Part shown: piece after piece, positions 1-8,598 of the stretch
Position numbering within the stretch: the first letter of the stretch is position 1
How the letters are laid out: every line of letters starts with the position of its first letter
NCBI GenBank assembly: GCA_023954495.1
Contig: JAMLIA010000009.1
Span: 1 to 61,395, forward strand
Direction: 5' to 3'
DNA length: 61,395 nucleotides
Origin: Thermomicrobiales bacterium
GTDB taxonomy: Bacteria; Chloroflexota; Chloroflexia; Thermomicrobiales; CFX8
The notes under the pieces: generated by a model
The model's input: the letters and a program-made list of their open reading frames with translations, nothing else
What the model was told of the DNA's origin: nothing
The model's database searches: none
Position numbers and translations under genes: made by a program

Positions 1-634
1 GCTCCGCCTCAGTCGCTGGCGAGCTTCGCCGATCGGATATTGCCAGCAACGGCAACACGCCCAACCCGAAGCAGAGTGCCGAGAAGAAGTAGACGACATG
101 AAACCCGAACTGCTCCGCCATCCAGCCGCCCACTCCGGGACCGACCAGCATGCCGAGCGCGATCGACAGGTTGAAGATGTAGGTGTAGGCGCGCGTACGA
201 CCTTGCGGCGTCGATGCGGCAGCGATATAGGCCGACACCGCCGGAACCGCCAGACCGGAGAACTCCATGAGAATCGCGCCGATGATCGCGTGCCACCAGA
301 CGGTGGCCTGGGTGAGGAAGAGTGCGCCCAACGTTGGGACGGCCATGAGCAGGACGATCAGGCGCTTGAGCGATCCGCGATCTGCCAACGCACCGGCGGG
401 GAGTGCTAGCGCAGTCCGAACCAGCGCACCGGCACCGATGACGAAGCCAATCTGGCCGGGACGTGCACCGAGGTTTTCGATGAAGAGTGGCCAGATCGCG
501 ATCTGGAGCGAAAAGCCCATGCCCCAGATCGCATGGGCCCAGAAGAGCAGGGCATTATCGCGCCCGAGGCCGAGATCGGAACGGAGCCAGGATGGTCGAT
601 GTTGCCGGCGTGAAGTCTCATTCTTCCTCGTCAC
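1..634 (-). CDS. MFS transporter, N-terminal part (runs off the window)
   Basis: About 211 residues are visible, reading off the left edge. A GTG start at 632-634 is chosen because an in-frame TAG lies just upstream, inside the end of the preceding gene, and the stop of that gene is only 4 bp away. The translation is a typical MFS half: hydrophobic helices, an LPAGALADRGS loop between helices 2 and 3 (MFS motif A position), and a helix-5-like GMLVGPGVGGW segment. It is less similar to the four MFS genes upstream, lacking their PWFVLETTGSA and FWxLLVLVF signatures, so it is probably another subfamily. It would be the last visible gene of the minus-strand operon starting at 8507. Substrate unknown. 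Confidence 0.8.
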   Translation of the reverse strand, partial: MTRKNETSRRQHRPSWLRSDLGLGRDNALLFWAHAIWGMGFSLQIAIWPLFIENLGARPGQIGFVIGAGALVRTALALPAGALADRGSLKRLIVLLMAVPTLGALFLTQATVWWHAIIGAILMEFSGLAVPAVSAYIAAASTPQGRTRAYTYIFNLSIALGMLVGPGVGGWMAEQFGFHVVYFFSALCFGLGVLPLLAISDRRSSPATEAE

Positions 635-638
635 CGGC

Positions 639-1949
639 TCACTCTACACGCTGATTCGCAGTCGCGCGACCCGTCAGCACCGGCTGCGCCGACGTCGATA
701 TGGTCCGGATCTCGGGGTTCAGGAACGTCAGGATGGCGATCAAGGAAAACAGCCCTGCGATCCCCGCCAGGACGACTGTGACGGCGACGCTATCCAGGAT
801 GAATCCGGCGAGGACAACGCCGACTGGTGACGCAATCTGCACCATCGCCATCAGGCTGGAATAGACGCGACCAAGGTGGCTCTCCGGCACGCGCTCCTGC
901 AGGATGACCATGAGCGTCGCGTTGATCGGGCCGTTCGCCAGCCCCATCGCCGCAGCGCCGATGACGCTGAGCGCAACCCAGGTTGACCACGGCAGCGACC
1001 ACAATCCAACTGCCATCAGCGCGACACCACCGAGCAGGAGCTTAATGCGCGGTAGCCGCTCGCCGACGATTCCGTAAAGGATCGTTCCGACCAGCGAGCC
1101 ACCGCCGAATCCGGCGATGATCAGTCCGAGCACGCGCGGATCGTCGAAGACCTCTTTGGCATAGACCGGCAGAGCCACCGCAAAGAGCGCGCTGAACAGC
1201 AGATTCGCACCGACAGAGACCTGAATAATCGCCCGCAGGAAGCTATCGGACAGGATCAGCTTCGCGCCGGCGAGCGATTCACGCAGCACATTGGCTTCGC
1301 CAGCCTCCTCCGCTGCCTGCGCCTCTTCCGTCCGCTGCCACGGAACGAGCACGGCAACCATTAGCGCCGAGATGGCGAATGACCCGGCATCGAGGAAGAG
1401 CACGGTCGTCGCGCCAAGAACTGACATGAGAAAGCCCGCCGCGAGCGGGCCGATGACCATCGCCGCCGCGCTGGCCATCTGCATGCCGGCATTCGCGCGC
1501 TCCAGCGACATGCCGGTTCTGGCGCTCAGGCCGGGAATCATCGACTGCCGCGCAGCCGCACCGGGGATGTCGAGCAGCGCACCCATGAATACCAGCACCA
1601 GCAAGTGCCAGAACTGCAGCATGTCCGCCAGGTGCAGGATCGGGATGAGGACGACGGTCAGACCGCTGAAGATGTCGCTGACGACACTCGCGCGCTTGAA
1701 CCCGACGCGATCGACGACGAGGCCACCGGCCATCCCGGCCACGACGACCGGCAGCAGCGACGCGAAGGCGACGATGCCGGTGCGCGAGGCGCTGCCGGTC
1801 GTGATATAGACGAACCAGGGGATAACCAGCGCAGTGAGCGAGTTGCCGGTCAGCGATATGCCGCTCGCCAACACGAGGAACGGAATCGCCAGGCGATCCC
1901 TCCGCGTTGGGTTGTCCGACCCCGCCGGTCGCTCGACAACGGTATTCAT
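639..1949 (-). CDS. MFS transporter (MFS_3/macrolide-efflux type), paralogue 4
   Basis: A 436-residue integral membrane protein with about 12 hydrophobic segments. The family exports drugs or siderophores by proton antiport (known for MefA-like and enterobactin-exporter-like members; the substrate here is not evident). Landmarks are PWFVYITTGSAS after helix 1, DRVGFKR between helices 2 and 3, and FWHLLVLVFMGALLD before helix 4, all shared with the MFS genes at 3520, 5567 and 6829. Its ATG is 1 bp after the stop of the DUF4097 gene, so translation is probably coupled. The C-terminal tail is polar. It is one of four paralogues that look like products of tandem duplication. Confidence 0.88.
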   Translation of the reverse strand: MNTVVERPAGSDNPTRRDRLAIPFLVLASGISLTGNSLTALVIPWFVYITTGSASRTGIVAFASLLPVVVAGMAGGLVVDRVGFKRASVVSDIFSGLTVVLIPILHLADMLQFWHLLVLVFMGALLDIPGAAARQSMIPGLSARTGMSLERANAGMQMASAAAMVIGPLAAGFLMSVLGATTVLFLDAGSFAISALMVAVLVPWQRTEEAQAAEEAGEANVLRESLAGAKLILSDSFLRAIIQVSVGANLLFSALFAVALPVYAKEVFDDPRVLGLIIAGFGGGSLVGTILYGIVGERLPRIKLLLGGVALMAVGLWSLPWSTWVALSVIGAAAMGLANGPINATLMVILQERVPESHLGRVYSSLMAMVQIASPVGVVLAGFILDSVAVTVVLAGIAGLFSLIAILTFLNPEIRTISTSAQPVLTGRATANQRVE

Positions 1950-1950
1950 G

Positions 1951-3438
1951 TCAATCTTCCTGCTGCGCGGGCCGGCTGGGACCGAGTGCGTTGAGCATGC
2001 GATCCGCGTCCGCCACCGAGATTTCGCCGCGCGACAGGGCGTCGAGGATCGCCCGCATCTGCTGATCGCGCGTCAGAACCGGTACATGGGTGGTCGTCTC
2101 TTCGGGCGCTGTGGATAGCGAAACGACGGAATTCGGTGCGGATGGCGGCGTCGGTGCCAGTGGCGGGCTCGGAGCGACAGGCGGCTGTGGCGGCTGCGGG
2201 GCCGTCGGCACCAGCCGGACGCGGATGTCGCCGCGCTCCGTCCGCAGCTTCAGATCGACCCGCTGCGTCGAAGACGGATCTGTGACGCCCACATAGCGCT
2301 GCGTCGCGCCGCGCGGGCCGGGCCGACCGACGCTGACCAGCGGAACATCAGACTGAATCTCACCACCGGCCAACAACGCCTCAACCCGCACCGGCACGCC
2401 GGATTGCAGGGCCAGGGTAATGTCGCCCGATGATGTTTCCGCTGAGAACGAGCCAGTGTCGGCGTCGTCGCTGGTCGAAAAAGTGACGCCATGGTCGCCG
2501 GCGTGGAAGCTGAATCCGCCTTTGGTGAAACGCAGGCCAGCGTCTCCCGCCTCCAGGTCGAAGCCACCACGGGAAATCCGCAACCCCTTGTCATCGGCAG
2601 CAAACGACAATCCCTTCGAGCGCAGGATGCGGGAGACAAGGCCGTCGTCATCCGCATCGGGCTGCCCGTGCGGTTGCGATGGCGGCGGCAGCAACTGTGT
2701 GTTGCAGACGATGTCCCCGCGCGCCGTCTCGATATCCATACCCACCAGGCTACCGGCGCGAATGACGACGTCACCACTGCCAATCTTGACCGTCAGGTTC
2801 TGGCTGCGCGGGCGCGTGACAGTCACGTCACCGGTGCCCATTTTGGCGACAATGGAGCCCGTCGAATCGACGATCGACACATCACCACTACCCAGCTTCA
2901 GATCCAGCCTGCCGTCGATCGAGTCGCAGGTGACATCGCCCTTGCCCAGCGACAGCGTCCCGACAGCCGCGGAGGTCGCGATCTGAACATCGCCACTTCC
3001 GACGCTCATCGCTATCCGGCCGACGCAATTCGCGAGGCGCGCATCGCCCTTACCCAGCGTGTAGGTCAGATCGCCAGAGCCGCCATCGACCCGCAGATTG
3101 CCCTGCCCGTGGCGTATTTCCACCGCGCCTTCGATGCCGCTGAGATAAATATCTCCGCGCTCGAGGCTGCCGTTGATCGGCGGACAACCGGTGGTCGGCA
3201 CCGTCAGCACCGGCGAGCTGTTTGAGCTGCGCCCGCGCTGATAGATGATGATCGTGTCGCCCTCGCGAACCAGTGACGGATCGCCGCTCTTCGAGCCGGG
3301 CGAGAGGTACACCTGCCCGACCATTGCCGGGTCGGCGATGACCGAGATGTTCGTGTGCTCACAGTCCAGTCGGATCCAGTTGATTCCTTCTAGCGAGCCG
3401 GGATGGTCCGCAGCTCGCGTTTCATCAATCTCTGCCAT
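1951..3438 (-). CDS. DUF4097-type beta-repeat protein with C-terminal SHOCT-like domain
   Basis: About 495 residues from the ATG at 3438, preferred because GAGGTGA sits 6 bp upstream; a GTG at 3447 is the alternative. The middle (roughly residues 100-240) is a run of about 20-residue repeats centred on G(S/T)GDV, typical of the right-handed beta structure of DUF4097/toast-rack proteins. A proline-rich linker (about 420-450) leads to a final domain containing ILDALSRGEISV, like the SHOCT-like tail of YvlB/LiaX proteins. No signal peptide or membrane segment is visible, so it is probably cytoplasmic or membrane-peripheral. LiaX-type relatives sense cell-envelope or antibiotic stress (family knowledge); here it lies between MFS genes, suggesting it senses or modulates their cargo (inference). 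Confidence 0.8.
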   Translation of the reverse strand: MAEIDETRAADHPGSLEGINWIRLDCEHTNISVIADPAMVGQVYLSPGSKSGDPSLVREGDTIIIYQRGRSSNSSPVLTVPTTGCPPINGSLERGDIYLSGIEGAVEIRHGQGNLRVDGGSGDLTYTLGKGDARLANCVGRIAMSVGSGDVQIATSAAVGTLSLGKGDVTCDSIDGRLDLKLGSGDVSIVDSTGSIVAKMGTGDVTVTRPRSQNLTVKIGSGDVVIRAGSLVGMDIETARGDIVCNTQLLPPPSQPHGQPDADDDGLVSRILRSKGLSFAADDKGLRISRGGFDLEAGDAGLRFTKGGFSFHAGDHGVTFSTSDDADTGSFSAETSSGDITLALQSGVPVRVEALLAGGEIQSDVPLVSVGRPGPRGATQRYVGVTDPSSTQRVDLKLRTERGDIRVRLVPTAPQPPQPPVAPSPPLAPTPPSAPNSVVSLSTAPEETTTHVPVLTRDQQMRAILDALSRGEISVADADRMLNALGPSRPAQQED

Positions 3439-3519
3439 CAGGCTCACCTCGATTTCTTCGTGCGTCGCTCATCTGGCGAAACGCAGGATAACCACAATAG
3501 AACGAAGGACGCAGTGCGA

Positions 3520-4779
3520 TCATGCCGACGCTGCACCGGCCCGGGCGGCAGTGCCTGGGGGCAGGTCCATCTCGCGCAATGCAGACACGCGCAACATGCT
3601 CAGCGCTGCGAGGACGTAGATCACGGCGACGCCTCCAATCGCGAGCGTCAGGCCGGCCCACTCAACCAGGTATCCGGCCAGCAATCTGCCAATCGGAATC
3701 GCCAGCCAGGCGATGCTGGTGATGACGCCGAACACGCGTCCGCGCAGCTCGGGCGGCACCCGCTCCTGATTGACCGTCATGAGAATCGGATTCAGCGGAC
3801 CAGCGCCAAACCCACGAACAACCAGCGCCGCCAGCGTCAGCACCAGCACCGGTGTGAACGCCAGCGTGATCAGCGGCACGCCAGCGAGGACGAACGACGC
3901 AATGTACAGATTCCGCCGCGGCATACGATGCCCGACCGCCGCGAACATCAGCGTCGTGACGACCGCACCGGCTCCGTGGGCCGCCAGCATCAGCCCCAGG
4001 CTGGCGGCAGACCCGTAGACCTCGACGGCGTAGACCGGGATGATCAGGCCGATCATCGCGTCGATGAAGTTCATCATCGAGACCTGAACGACCAGACAGA
4101 GGATCAGCCCGTCGCGCCGAATGAAGTCGAATCCCACGCGCAGGTCGTCGCGGTAGCCGCTGGTGACACGCCGCTCCTCGTGCTCTCTGGCCATGCTGGC
4201 CGGAATGCAGAGAATCAGTGCTGCCGAGACCAGGAAGCTCGCCGCGTCAATCCACAGCGCGGCATCAACGCCAGCCCCGGCAATGACCAGACCGGCGATC
4301 GGCGCGCCGAGCAGATACGACGCGCGCTGAATCAGTTGCTCGATCGCATTCACCCGCTCCAGCTTCATCGCGGCGCGCTCAGCCAGGTCGGGCAACAGCG
4401 ACATGCGCGCCGTCGTACCGGGCGTGTCCAGCAACCCGCCGATGAACACCAGCACGAGCAATTGCCAGAACGCCAGCCCGACCGTCAGCGCCATCAGCGG
4501 GATCGCCGCGACGGCGACGCTGCTGATGATGTCGGAAACGATGCTCATGCGCCGGAAGCCGACCCGGTCGACGAGCGCTCCGCCGAAGACACCGGCGATG
4601 ATGAACGGCAGCGCAGCCGCGAAGCCGGTCAGCCCGGCCTGCGAGGCACTGCCGGTCGTCTCCAGCACGTACCACGGAATCGCGATCAGCGCGAAGACGT
4701 TGCCCAGCATTGAGACCGCATTCGCGGCCAGCAGGGCGAAGAGCGGCAGGCGCGCTCGCGACTCGGGCGAAAGGATCAT
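3520..4779 (-). CDS. MFS transporter, paralogue 3
   Basis: A 419-residue, 12-helix MFS protein. It carries the set shared by the locus: PWYVLETTGSAS after helix 1, DRVGFRRMSIVSD as motif A, FWQLLVLVFIGGLLD before helix 4 and RVPPELRGRVFG near helix 10. The start ATG overlaps the stop of the toast-rack gene (ATGA, 4776-4779), so the two are translationally coupled. Likely role is efflux of a small amphipathic compound (inferred from family; substrate unknown). The 81 bp between its stop and the ATG of the next gene is the longest gap in the operon and could hold an internal promoter, but I see no convincing -35/-10. Confidence 0.88.
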   Translation of the reverse strand: MILSPESRARLPLFALLAANAVSMLGNVFALIAIPWYVLETTGSASQAGLTGFAAALPFIIAGVFGGALVDRVGFRRMSIVSDIISSVAVAAIPLMALTVGLAFWQLLVLVFIGGLLDTPGTTARMSLLPDLAERAAMKLERVNAIEQLIQRASYLLGAPIAGLVIAGAGVDAALWIDAASFLVSAALILCIPASMAREHEERRVTSGYRDDLRVGFDFIRRDGLILCLVVQVSMMNFIDAMIGLIIPVYAVEVYGSAASLGLMLAAHGAGAVVTTLMFAAVGHRMPRRNLYIASFVLAGVPLITLAFTPVLVLTLAALVVRGFGAGPLNPILMTVNQERVPPELRGRVFGVITSIAWLAIPIGRLLAGYLVEWAGLTLAIGGVAVIYVLAALSMLRVSALREMDLPPGTAARAGAASA

Positions 4780-5570
4780 CGGGTGTCTGCCTCAATGGTC
4801 AGCGAGCCAACTCCGGTTGACAGGTCGAGTCGCATGATCGGCATGCCATCAGCTGCCGGGCGCGACCAGTTGCCCGGCTGCCCGTGCAACCCATGCGCGC
4901 GAATTGCTCCGAGTGATGTCGTCGCTCGCACTTCCAGACCGACCGCGTCCGGCAGACGCACCCGGATCGAGCCAGTCGCCGCCTGCAACCGGACAGCGCA
5001 ATCGCTCTCCCAGATGCCGCGCAGGTCGACATCGAGCGAGCCGGTGCTCGCGCTGACATCCACCGTCGCCAGGGCAGCGAACTGACCGGTCAGCTGTAGC
5101 CCGATCGTGCCGGTTGAGCCTTCAATGCGCACCTGCCGCAGATTGTCCTGCCGCCCGGCGATGGTCAGCGTTGACTCGCCAGTCGCCTGATCGATCGAAA
5201 CGTTGCGCAGGGCCAGCGCTGAGAGGTTGTAGGTGCCATCGCCAGTCGAATGAACGATTTCCAGATCGAGCGGAATGCGGTTCGACAGCGCGATGTCCCA
5301 CTCATTGCGACCCCGGTTGGATGATCGTCCGCTCGGCGTGGACTGGCAGACCGTCATCCTGCCGGTGCCGTCCGTCTCCTCGTAGTTGAGCACCGGCTCC
5401 AGCTCGGGCGTGTAGCGGAATGCACCGTCGAGGAGGTCTGATGCGCTGCCGGAAATCCGCAGCACGCCGACGTGCATACCGACCCGGGCGACGACATGAT
5501 CTGCGGTACCAGTCGGCAATGTGTGGTGGGCGAACTGCTCGGCAACGTTCTTCGAGCGACCAAAGATCAT
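4776..5570 (-). CDS. Toast-rack (DUF2154/DUF4097-like) family protein
   Basis: 264 residues from the ATG at 5570, which overlaps the stop of the upstream MFS gene (ATGA). The open frame continues further upstream, but that part is antisense-like noise inside the MFS gene. Residues about 25-70 (GVLRISGSASDLLDGAF then EPVLNYEE) match the toast_rack N-terminal domain; the rest is a beta-rich repeat array with G(S/T)G turns (STGTIGLQL, STGSLDV, ATGSIRV). No signal peptide or transmembrane helix. Related domains occur in LiaF/YvlB-type cell-wall stress proteins (family knowledge). It is coupled on both sides to MFS genes, an unusual arrangement. Confidence 0.82.
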   Translation of the reverse strand: MIFGRSKNVAEQFAHHTLPTGTADHVVARVGMHVGVLRISGSASDLLDGAFRYTPELEPVLNYEETDGTGRMTVCQSTPSGRSSNRGRNEWDIALSNRIPLDLEIVHSTGDGTYNLSALALRNVSIDQATGESTLTIAGRQDNLRQVRIEGSTGTIGLQLTGQFAALATVDVSASTGSLDVDLRGIWESDCAVRLQAATGSIRVRLPDAVGLEVRATTSLGAIRAHGLHGQPGNWSRPAADGMPIMRLDLSTGVGSLTIEADTR

Positions 5571-6832
5571 GCGACCTCCTCCAGGGCGAGTGCAGGGCGA
5601 CCGGGCATACGCGCCGGTGTCTGCATCTGGCGAAATACCGGGATGAACCAGAACAGCGAAACAACGAGACAGTTGCTGACAGCCATGAAGAGCAGTGTGG
5701 TCTGCAGGCCCATCCGCTCCAGAAGCAGGCCGTACATGAGCATGCCGATCGGGCTGGTAGTCATGCTGACCGCGCCGATCAGGCCGAAGACGCGACCACG
5801 CATCTGCTCCGGAATGCGTTCCTGCATGATCGTCATCGAGAGTGGGTTGGCGGGTTCCAGCGCCGTCGCGTTGACGACGATCGCACCAGCGACGATCCAC
5901 AGCGGCGGGATCAGGACCAGCAACCAGAAGGTCAGCGCCCGCACGGTGAAGCCACCGACGTAGACCAGGCGGCGGGGCAGGCGATGCCCGCGTGCGGCAT
6001 AGATCAGCGCACCGACGATCGATCCGCCGCCCAGAGCCGAGTAGAGAACACCGAGGTCGAGCGCCGAGCCGAGCACATCGCGGGCGTAGACCGGCAGCAC
6101 AACCACGTAGAGCGGCTCCGCCAGCAGGCTGCCCAGCGTCGACATCGCGATCATCCCGAGCACCAGCCGATCGCCGCGAATGAACCGCAGTCCCTCAGCA
6201 ATCTCGGTGAGATAGCTGCCCCGCTCGGAGAGATGCGCGGCGCGCAAGAACGGCAGTCCGACCGTCAGGATCGTCGCCGAGATGACGAACGAACCGGCGT
6301 TGACGAAGAGCGCACCCTCCGGGCCGATAAAGGCGAGCGCGGCTCCGGCGAGCGGCGCGCCGAACATCGCAGCAATCCGCCGGACGATCGCCCACAGCGA
6401 ATTGGCGCGCTCCAGCGTCATCCCGGCCCGCGCCGCCAGGTCGGGATACAGACTCGTGCGAGCGGTCGCACCCGGCGCATCGAGCAGCGCCCCAGCGAAC
6501 ACGAGGACGAGCAGGAGCCAGAACGGTAGCGAGCCGATCAGATAGAACAGCGGGATAAGCGCGACCGAACCCGCGCTGGCGAGGTCGGACATGATCGCCA
6601 TGCGGCGATAGCCGATCCGCTCGACCATCCCACCGGCAAACGCACCGGAGATGATCAGCGGCAGCAATCCGGTCGCGGCGACAATGCCCATCTTGCCCGC
6701 GCTGCCGGTGGTCTCCAACACGAACCAGGGGATCGCAATATTCGAGAACTGGTTCCCCAGATGCGAGATCAGGTTCGCAACCAGCATCGCCCGGAGCGGC
6801 AGCGCCGAGGATCCTCGCCAACGCCGGATCAT
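5567..6832 (-). CDS. MFS transporter, paralogue 2
   Basis: 421 residues with about 12 membrane helices and the locus-specific MFS signatures: PWFVLETTGSAGKMG after helix 1, ERIGYRRMAIMSD in the 2-3 loop, FWLLLVLVFAGALLD before helix 4 and RIPEQMRGRVFG in the C half. Its ATG overlaps the stop of the MFS gene upstream by 4 bp (ATGA) and its own stop overlaps the toast-rack start. Probable proton-driven exporter of unknown substrate. The GSAGKMG stretch is shared with paralogue 1 but not with paralogues 3 and 4, suggesting that 1 and 2 are the closest pair. Confidence 0.88.
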   Translation of the reverse strand: MIRRWRGSSALPLRAMLVANLISHLGNQFSNIAIPWFVLETTGSAGKMGIVAATGLLPLIISGAFAGGMVERIGYRRMAIMSDLASAGSVALIPLFYLIGSLPFWLLLVLVFAGALLDAPGATARTSLYPDLAARAGMTLERANSLWAIVRRIAAMFGAPLAGAALAFIGPEGALFVNAGSFVISATILTVGLPFLRAAHLSERGSYLTEIAEGLRFIRGDRLVLGMIAMSTLGSLLAEPLYVVVLPVYARDVLGSALDLGVLYSALGGGSIVGALIYAARGHRLPRRLVYVGGFTVRALTFWLLVLIPPLWIVAGAIVVNATALEPANPLSMTIMQERIPEQMRGRVFGLIGAVSMTTSPIGMLMYGLLLERMGLQTTLLFMAVSNCLVVSLFWFIPVFRQMQTPARMPGRPALALEEVA

Positions 6833-8097
6833 GCGGCGCTCCCCTCAGCGACCGGCCGCGACTCATCGAGCCGGTGGATCGCCGGGACGAAGAACATCGC
6901 GATGGCCAGCGCCTGCGACAGAATCGCGATCGCGAGGATCGTTCCGCGCATGCCGAGGCGTTCGATCGACAGGCCAGCAAGCAGCATCCCAAGTGGTGCG
7001 GCGACTTGCGAGATTGCCGAGAAGGTGCTGAAGACACGCCCGCGCAGTTCCGCAGGAATACGCTCGTGGCGGACTGTCACCAGCAACGGGTTGAGTGGAC
7101 CGACGACGAGCGCACCGATGACGATGCCGCCCATGATGACCGCCAGATTGGTCGAGAACAGCAGCACCCAGGTCGAAGCCGTCGTCAGCATGTAGCCGAG
7201 AATCCAGAGGAACCTTCGCGGCAGTCGGTGGCCGGCGACCCCGTAGAACACCGCGCCAGTCAGCGCGCCGATGCCGAAGGCTGCCGCGATCAGGCCCAGG
7301 CGTGTCGGATCGTCCCAGGTGCGCTTGACGAAGACCGGCAGGACGACCGAGACAATCGGGCTGTTGACAAAGTTCGAGATCGCCAGACCGGCCGCCAGGA
7401 CGAGCAACACATCGTCACCACGAAGAAACCGGAAGCCCGCTTTCAAATCCTCGACGTAACGGCTGCCGGTGCGCGGACGAGATGGAAACAGCCGCGCCGG
7501 AACTGCCAGCACTACGACGAGCGCCGAGATGGCAAACGTGCAGGCGTCGAACAACAGAACGTTGTCAGCGCCGATCATCGCGATCAGCAACCCCGCGAGT
7601 GGCGGCGCGACAAGCAACGCAGCGAACTGAGTGCCCTCAAAGACCGAGTTGGCTGATTCGAGCCGCATCCGACCGGCGGCAGCCAGCTCCGGGATCATTG
7701 AGCGACGCGCGGTGAGGCCGGGGATGGCCAGCAGTTCCGCCATGAACACCAGCACCAGCAATTCCCAGAAGGCCAGTCCGACCGTGTGATGGAGGATCGG
7801 CACCAACGCGACCGAGACAGCACTGACCAGATCGGCGGCCACACTGACGTGGCGGAACCCGATGCGATCAACGAGCGCCCCACCAAACACGCCCATCAGG
7901 AAGCCGGGCAGCGCGATGACGAAGGCGGTAAGCCCCATCTTGCCGGCACTGCCGGTCGTCTCCAGCACGAACCACGGCAACGCAACCATCGTCAGCATGC
8001 TGCCGATGAGCGAAATGGCGTTGCCGCCGAGAAACGCGAAGATCGGCAGACGAGCCGAGGCTGTTGGATTAGCGACTGCGACGTCGGCTGCCATCAT
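6829..8097 (-). CDS. MFS transporter, paralogue 1
   Basis: 422 residues, 12-helix MFS protein, second gene of the operon and 11 bp downstream of the DUF2089 regulator. Two consecutive ATGs are possible starts, preceded by GGGAGAGC. Signatures are PWFVLETTGSAGKMG, DRIGFRHVSVAAD, FWELLVLVFMAELLAIPG and RIPAELRGRVFS. Family membership suggests efflux of a toxic or signalling small molecule; the substrate cannot be read from the sequence. Its stop overlaps the next MFS start (6829-6832), so two full MFS genes are coupled back to back. Confidence 0.88.
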   Translation of the reverse strand: MMAADVAVANPTASARLPIFAFLGGNAISLIGSMLTMVALPWFVLETTGSAGKMGLTAFVIALPGFLMGVFGGALVDRIGFRHVSVAADLVSAVSVALVPILHHTVGLAFWELLVLVFMAELLAIPGLTARRSMIPELAAAGRMRLESANSVFEGTQFAALLVAPPLAGLLIAMIGADNVLLFDACTFAISALVVVLAVPARLFPSRPRTGSRYVEDLKAGFRFLRGDDVLLVLAAGLAISNFVNSPIVSVVLPVFVKRTWDDPTRLGLIAAAFGIGALTGAVFYGVAGHRLPRRFLWILGYMLTTASTWVLLFSTNLAVIMGGIVIGALVVGPLNPLLVTVRHERIPAELRGRVFSTFSAISQVAAPLGMLLAGLSIERLGMRGTILAIAILSQALAIAMFFVPAIHRLDESRPVAEGSAA

Positions 8098-8108
8098 GCT
8101 CTCCCGAC

Positions 8109-8507
8109 TCAGGCTTCGCTGGCCAGGCGGCGGAGCATCGACATGCCCTCGTCCGGCGAGAGGCGTCCGTCCGCGACGCGCGCCAGAATCTCTTCGCGGT
8201 TGAGCTCGTCGGCCTCCGACTCCGGCGAGCCGCTCTCCTCAGTAAAGGCAGCGATGAGGTCATCCAGCTTGGCGCGAACGGTCGGGTAGGAAACGCCGAG
8301 CGAGCGCTCGACATCTGACAGATTGCCGCGACTCATCACGAAGAGCCGCAGAAACGCCTGTTGCTCCTGCGACAGGCGCAGGGTCGGCGCAGCCGGAGAT
8401 GGCGCGGCGAACGACCCACGAATCTGGATGTCGCAGGTCGGGCAATAGAGCTCCCGAACGATGAGCTCACCTTCACAACTGGGGCAGGAATTGATCTGAA
8501 TCGACAC
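8109..8507 (-). CDS. DUF2089 family regulator (zinc ribbon + HTH + SHOCT-like tail)
   Basis: 132 residues from a GTG at 8507 with a strong AAGGAGGAAG ribosome site. The N-terminus is a zinc ribbon (C8-x2-C11 and C22-x2-C25). The middle (about 45-85) is a helix-turn-helix of the DUF2089 type: LSQEQQAFLRLFVMSRGNLSD then LGVSYPTVRAKLDDL. The C-terminus (REEILARVADGRLS...GMSMLRRL) is a SHOCT-like segment resembling the tail of the DUF4097 protein at 1951. As the first gene after the promoter at 8529-8557, it probably controls its own operon (inference). DUF2089 proteins are predicted DNA-binding regulators; no ligand is known to me. Confidence 0.85.
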   Translation of the reverse strand: MSIQINSCPSCEGELIVRELYCPTCDIQIRGSFAAPSPAAPTLRLSQEQQAFLRLFVMSRGNLSDVERSLGVSYPTVRAKLDDLIAAFTEESGSPESEADELNREEILARVADGRLSPDEGMSMLRRLASEA

Positions 8508-8528
8508 GGTTCTTCCTCCTTCGCCGCT

Positions 8529-8557
8529 ATCCTAGCGAGGAAGAGAACCATTGTCAA
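8529..8557 (-). promoter_or_regulatory. SigmaA-type promoter of the DUF2089/MFS operon
   Basis: On the minus strand a perfect -35 TTGACA (8552-8557) is followed by exactly 17 bp and a -10 TAGGAT (8529-8534). The predicted transcript starts near 8522, giving a leader of about 15 nt that contains the AAGGAGG site of the GTG at 8507. This is among the clearest promoters in the window and supports the whole 8507-to-left block as one transcription unit. Confidence 0.75.
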
Positions 8558-8566
8558 GTGTTTTTG

Positions 8567-8598
8567 AACTGATTTTTACTTTTTCTTTTGAATCAGTT
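8567..8598. promoter_or_regulatory. AT-rich inverted repeat upstream of the operon promoter
   Basis: AACTGATT (8567-8574) and AATCAGTT (8591-8598) are perfect inverted 8-mers separated by 16 very AT-rich bases in otherwise GC-rich DNA. The site lies about 10 bp upstream of the -35 and touches the stop of the XRE gene. It could be an operator for a regulator such as the DUF2089 or XRE protein, or a weak terminator of the XRE gene. There is no T tract after the stem on the minus strand, so I favour a binding site. Confidence 0.4.

Noticed and set aside
3403-4713. 436-codon plus-strand frame over the MFS gene at 3520
   Set aside because: Arg/Gln/His/Asp-rich low-complexity translation, typical of the reverse strand of a hydrophobic gene.
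5571-5900. N-terminal extension of the toast-rack frame
   Set aside because: It overlaps MFS paralogue 2 and is not protein-like; the ATGA overlap at 5567-5570 gives the natural start.
5420-6529. 369-codon plus-strand frame over MFS paralogue 2 and the toast-rack start
   Set aside because: Same shadow composition and no ribosome site; the opposite strand encodes a clear MFS protein.
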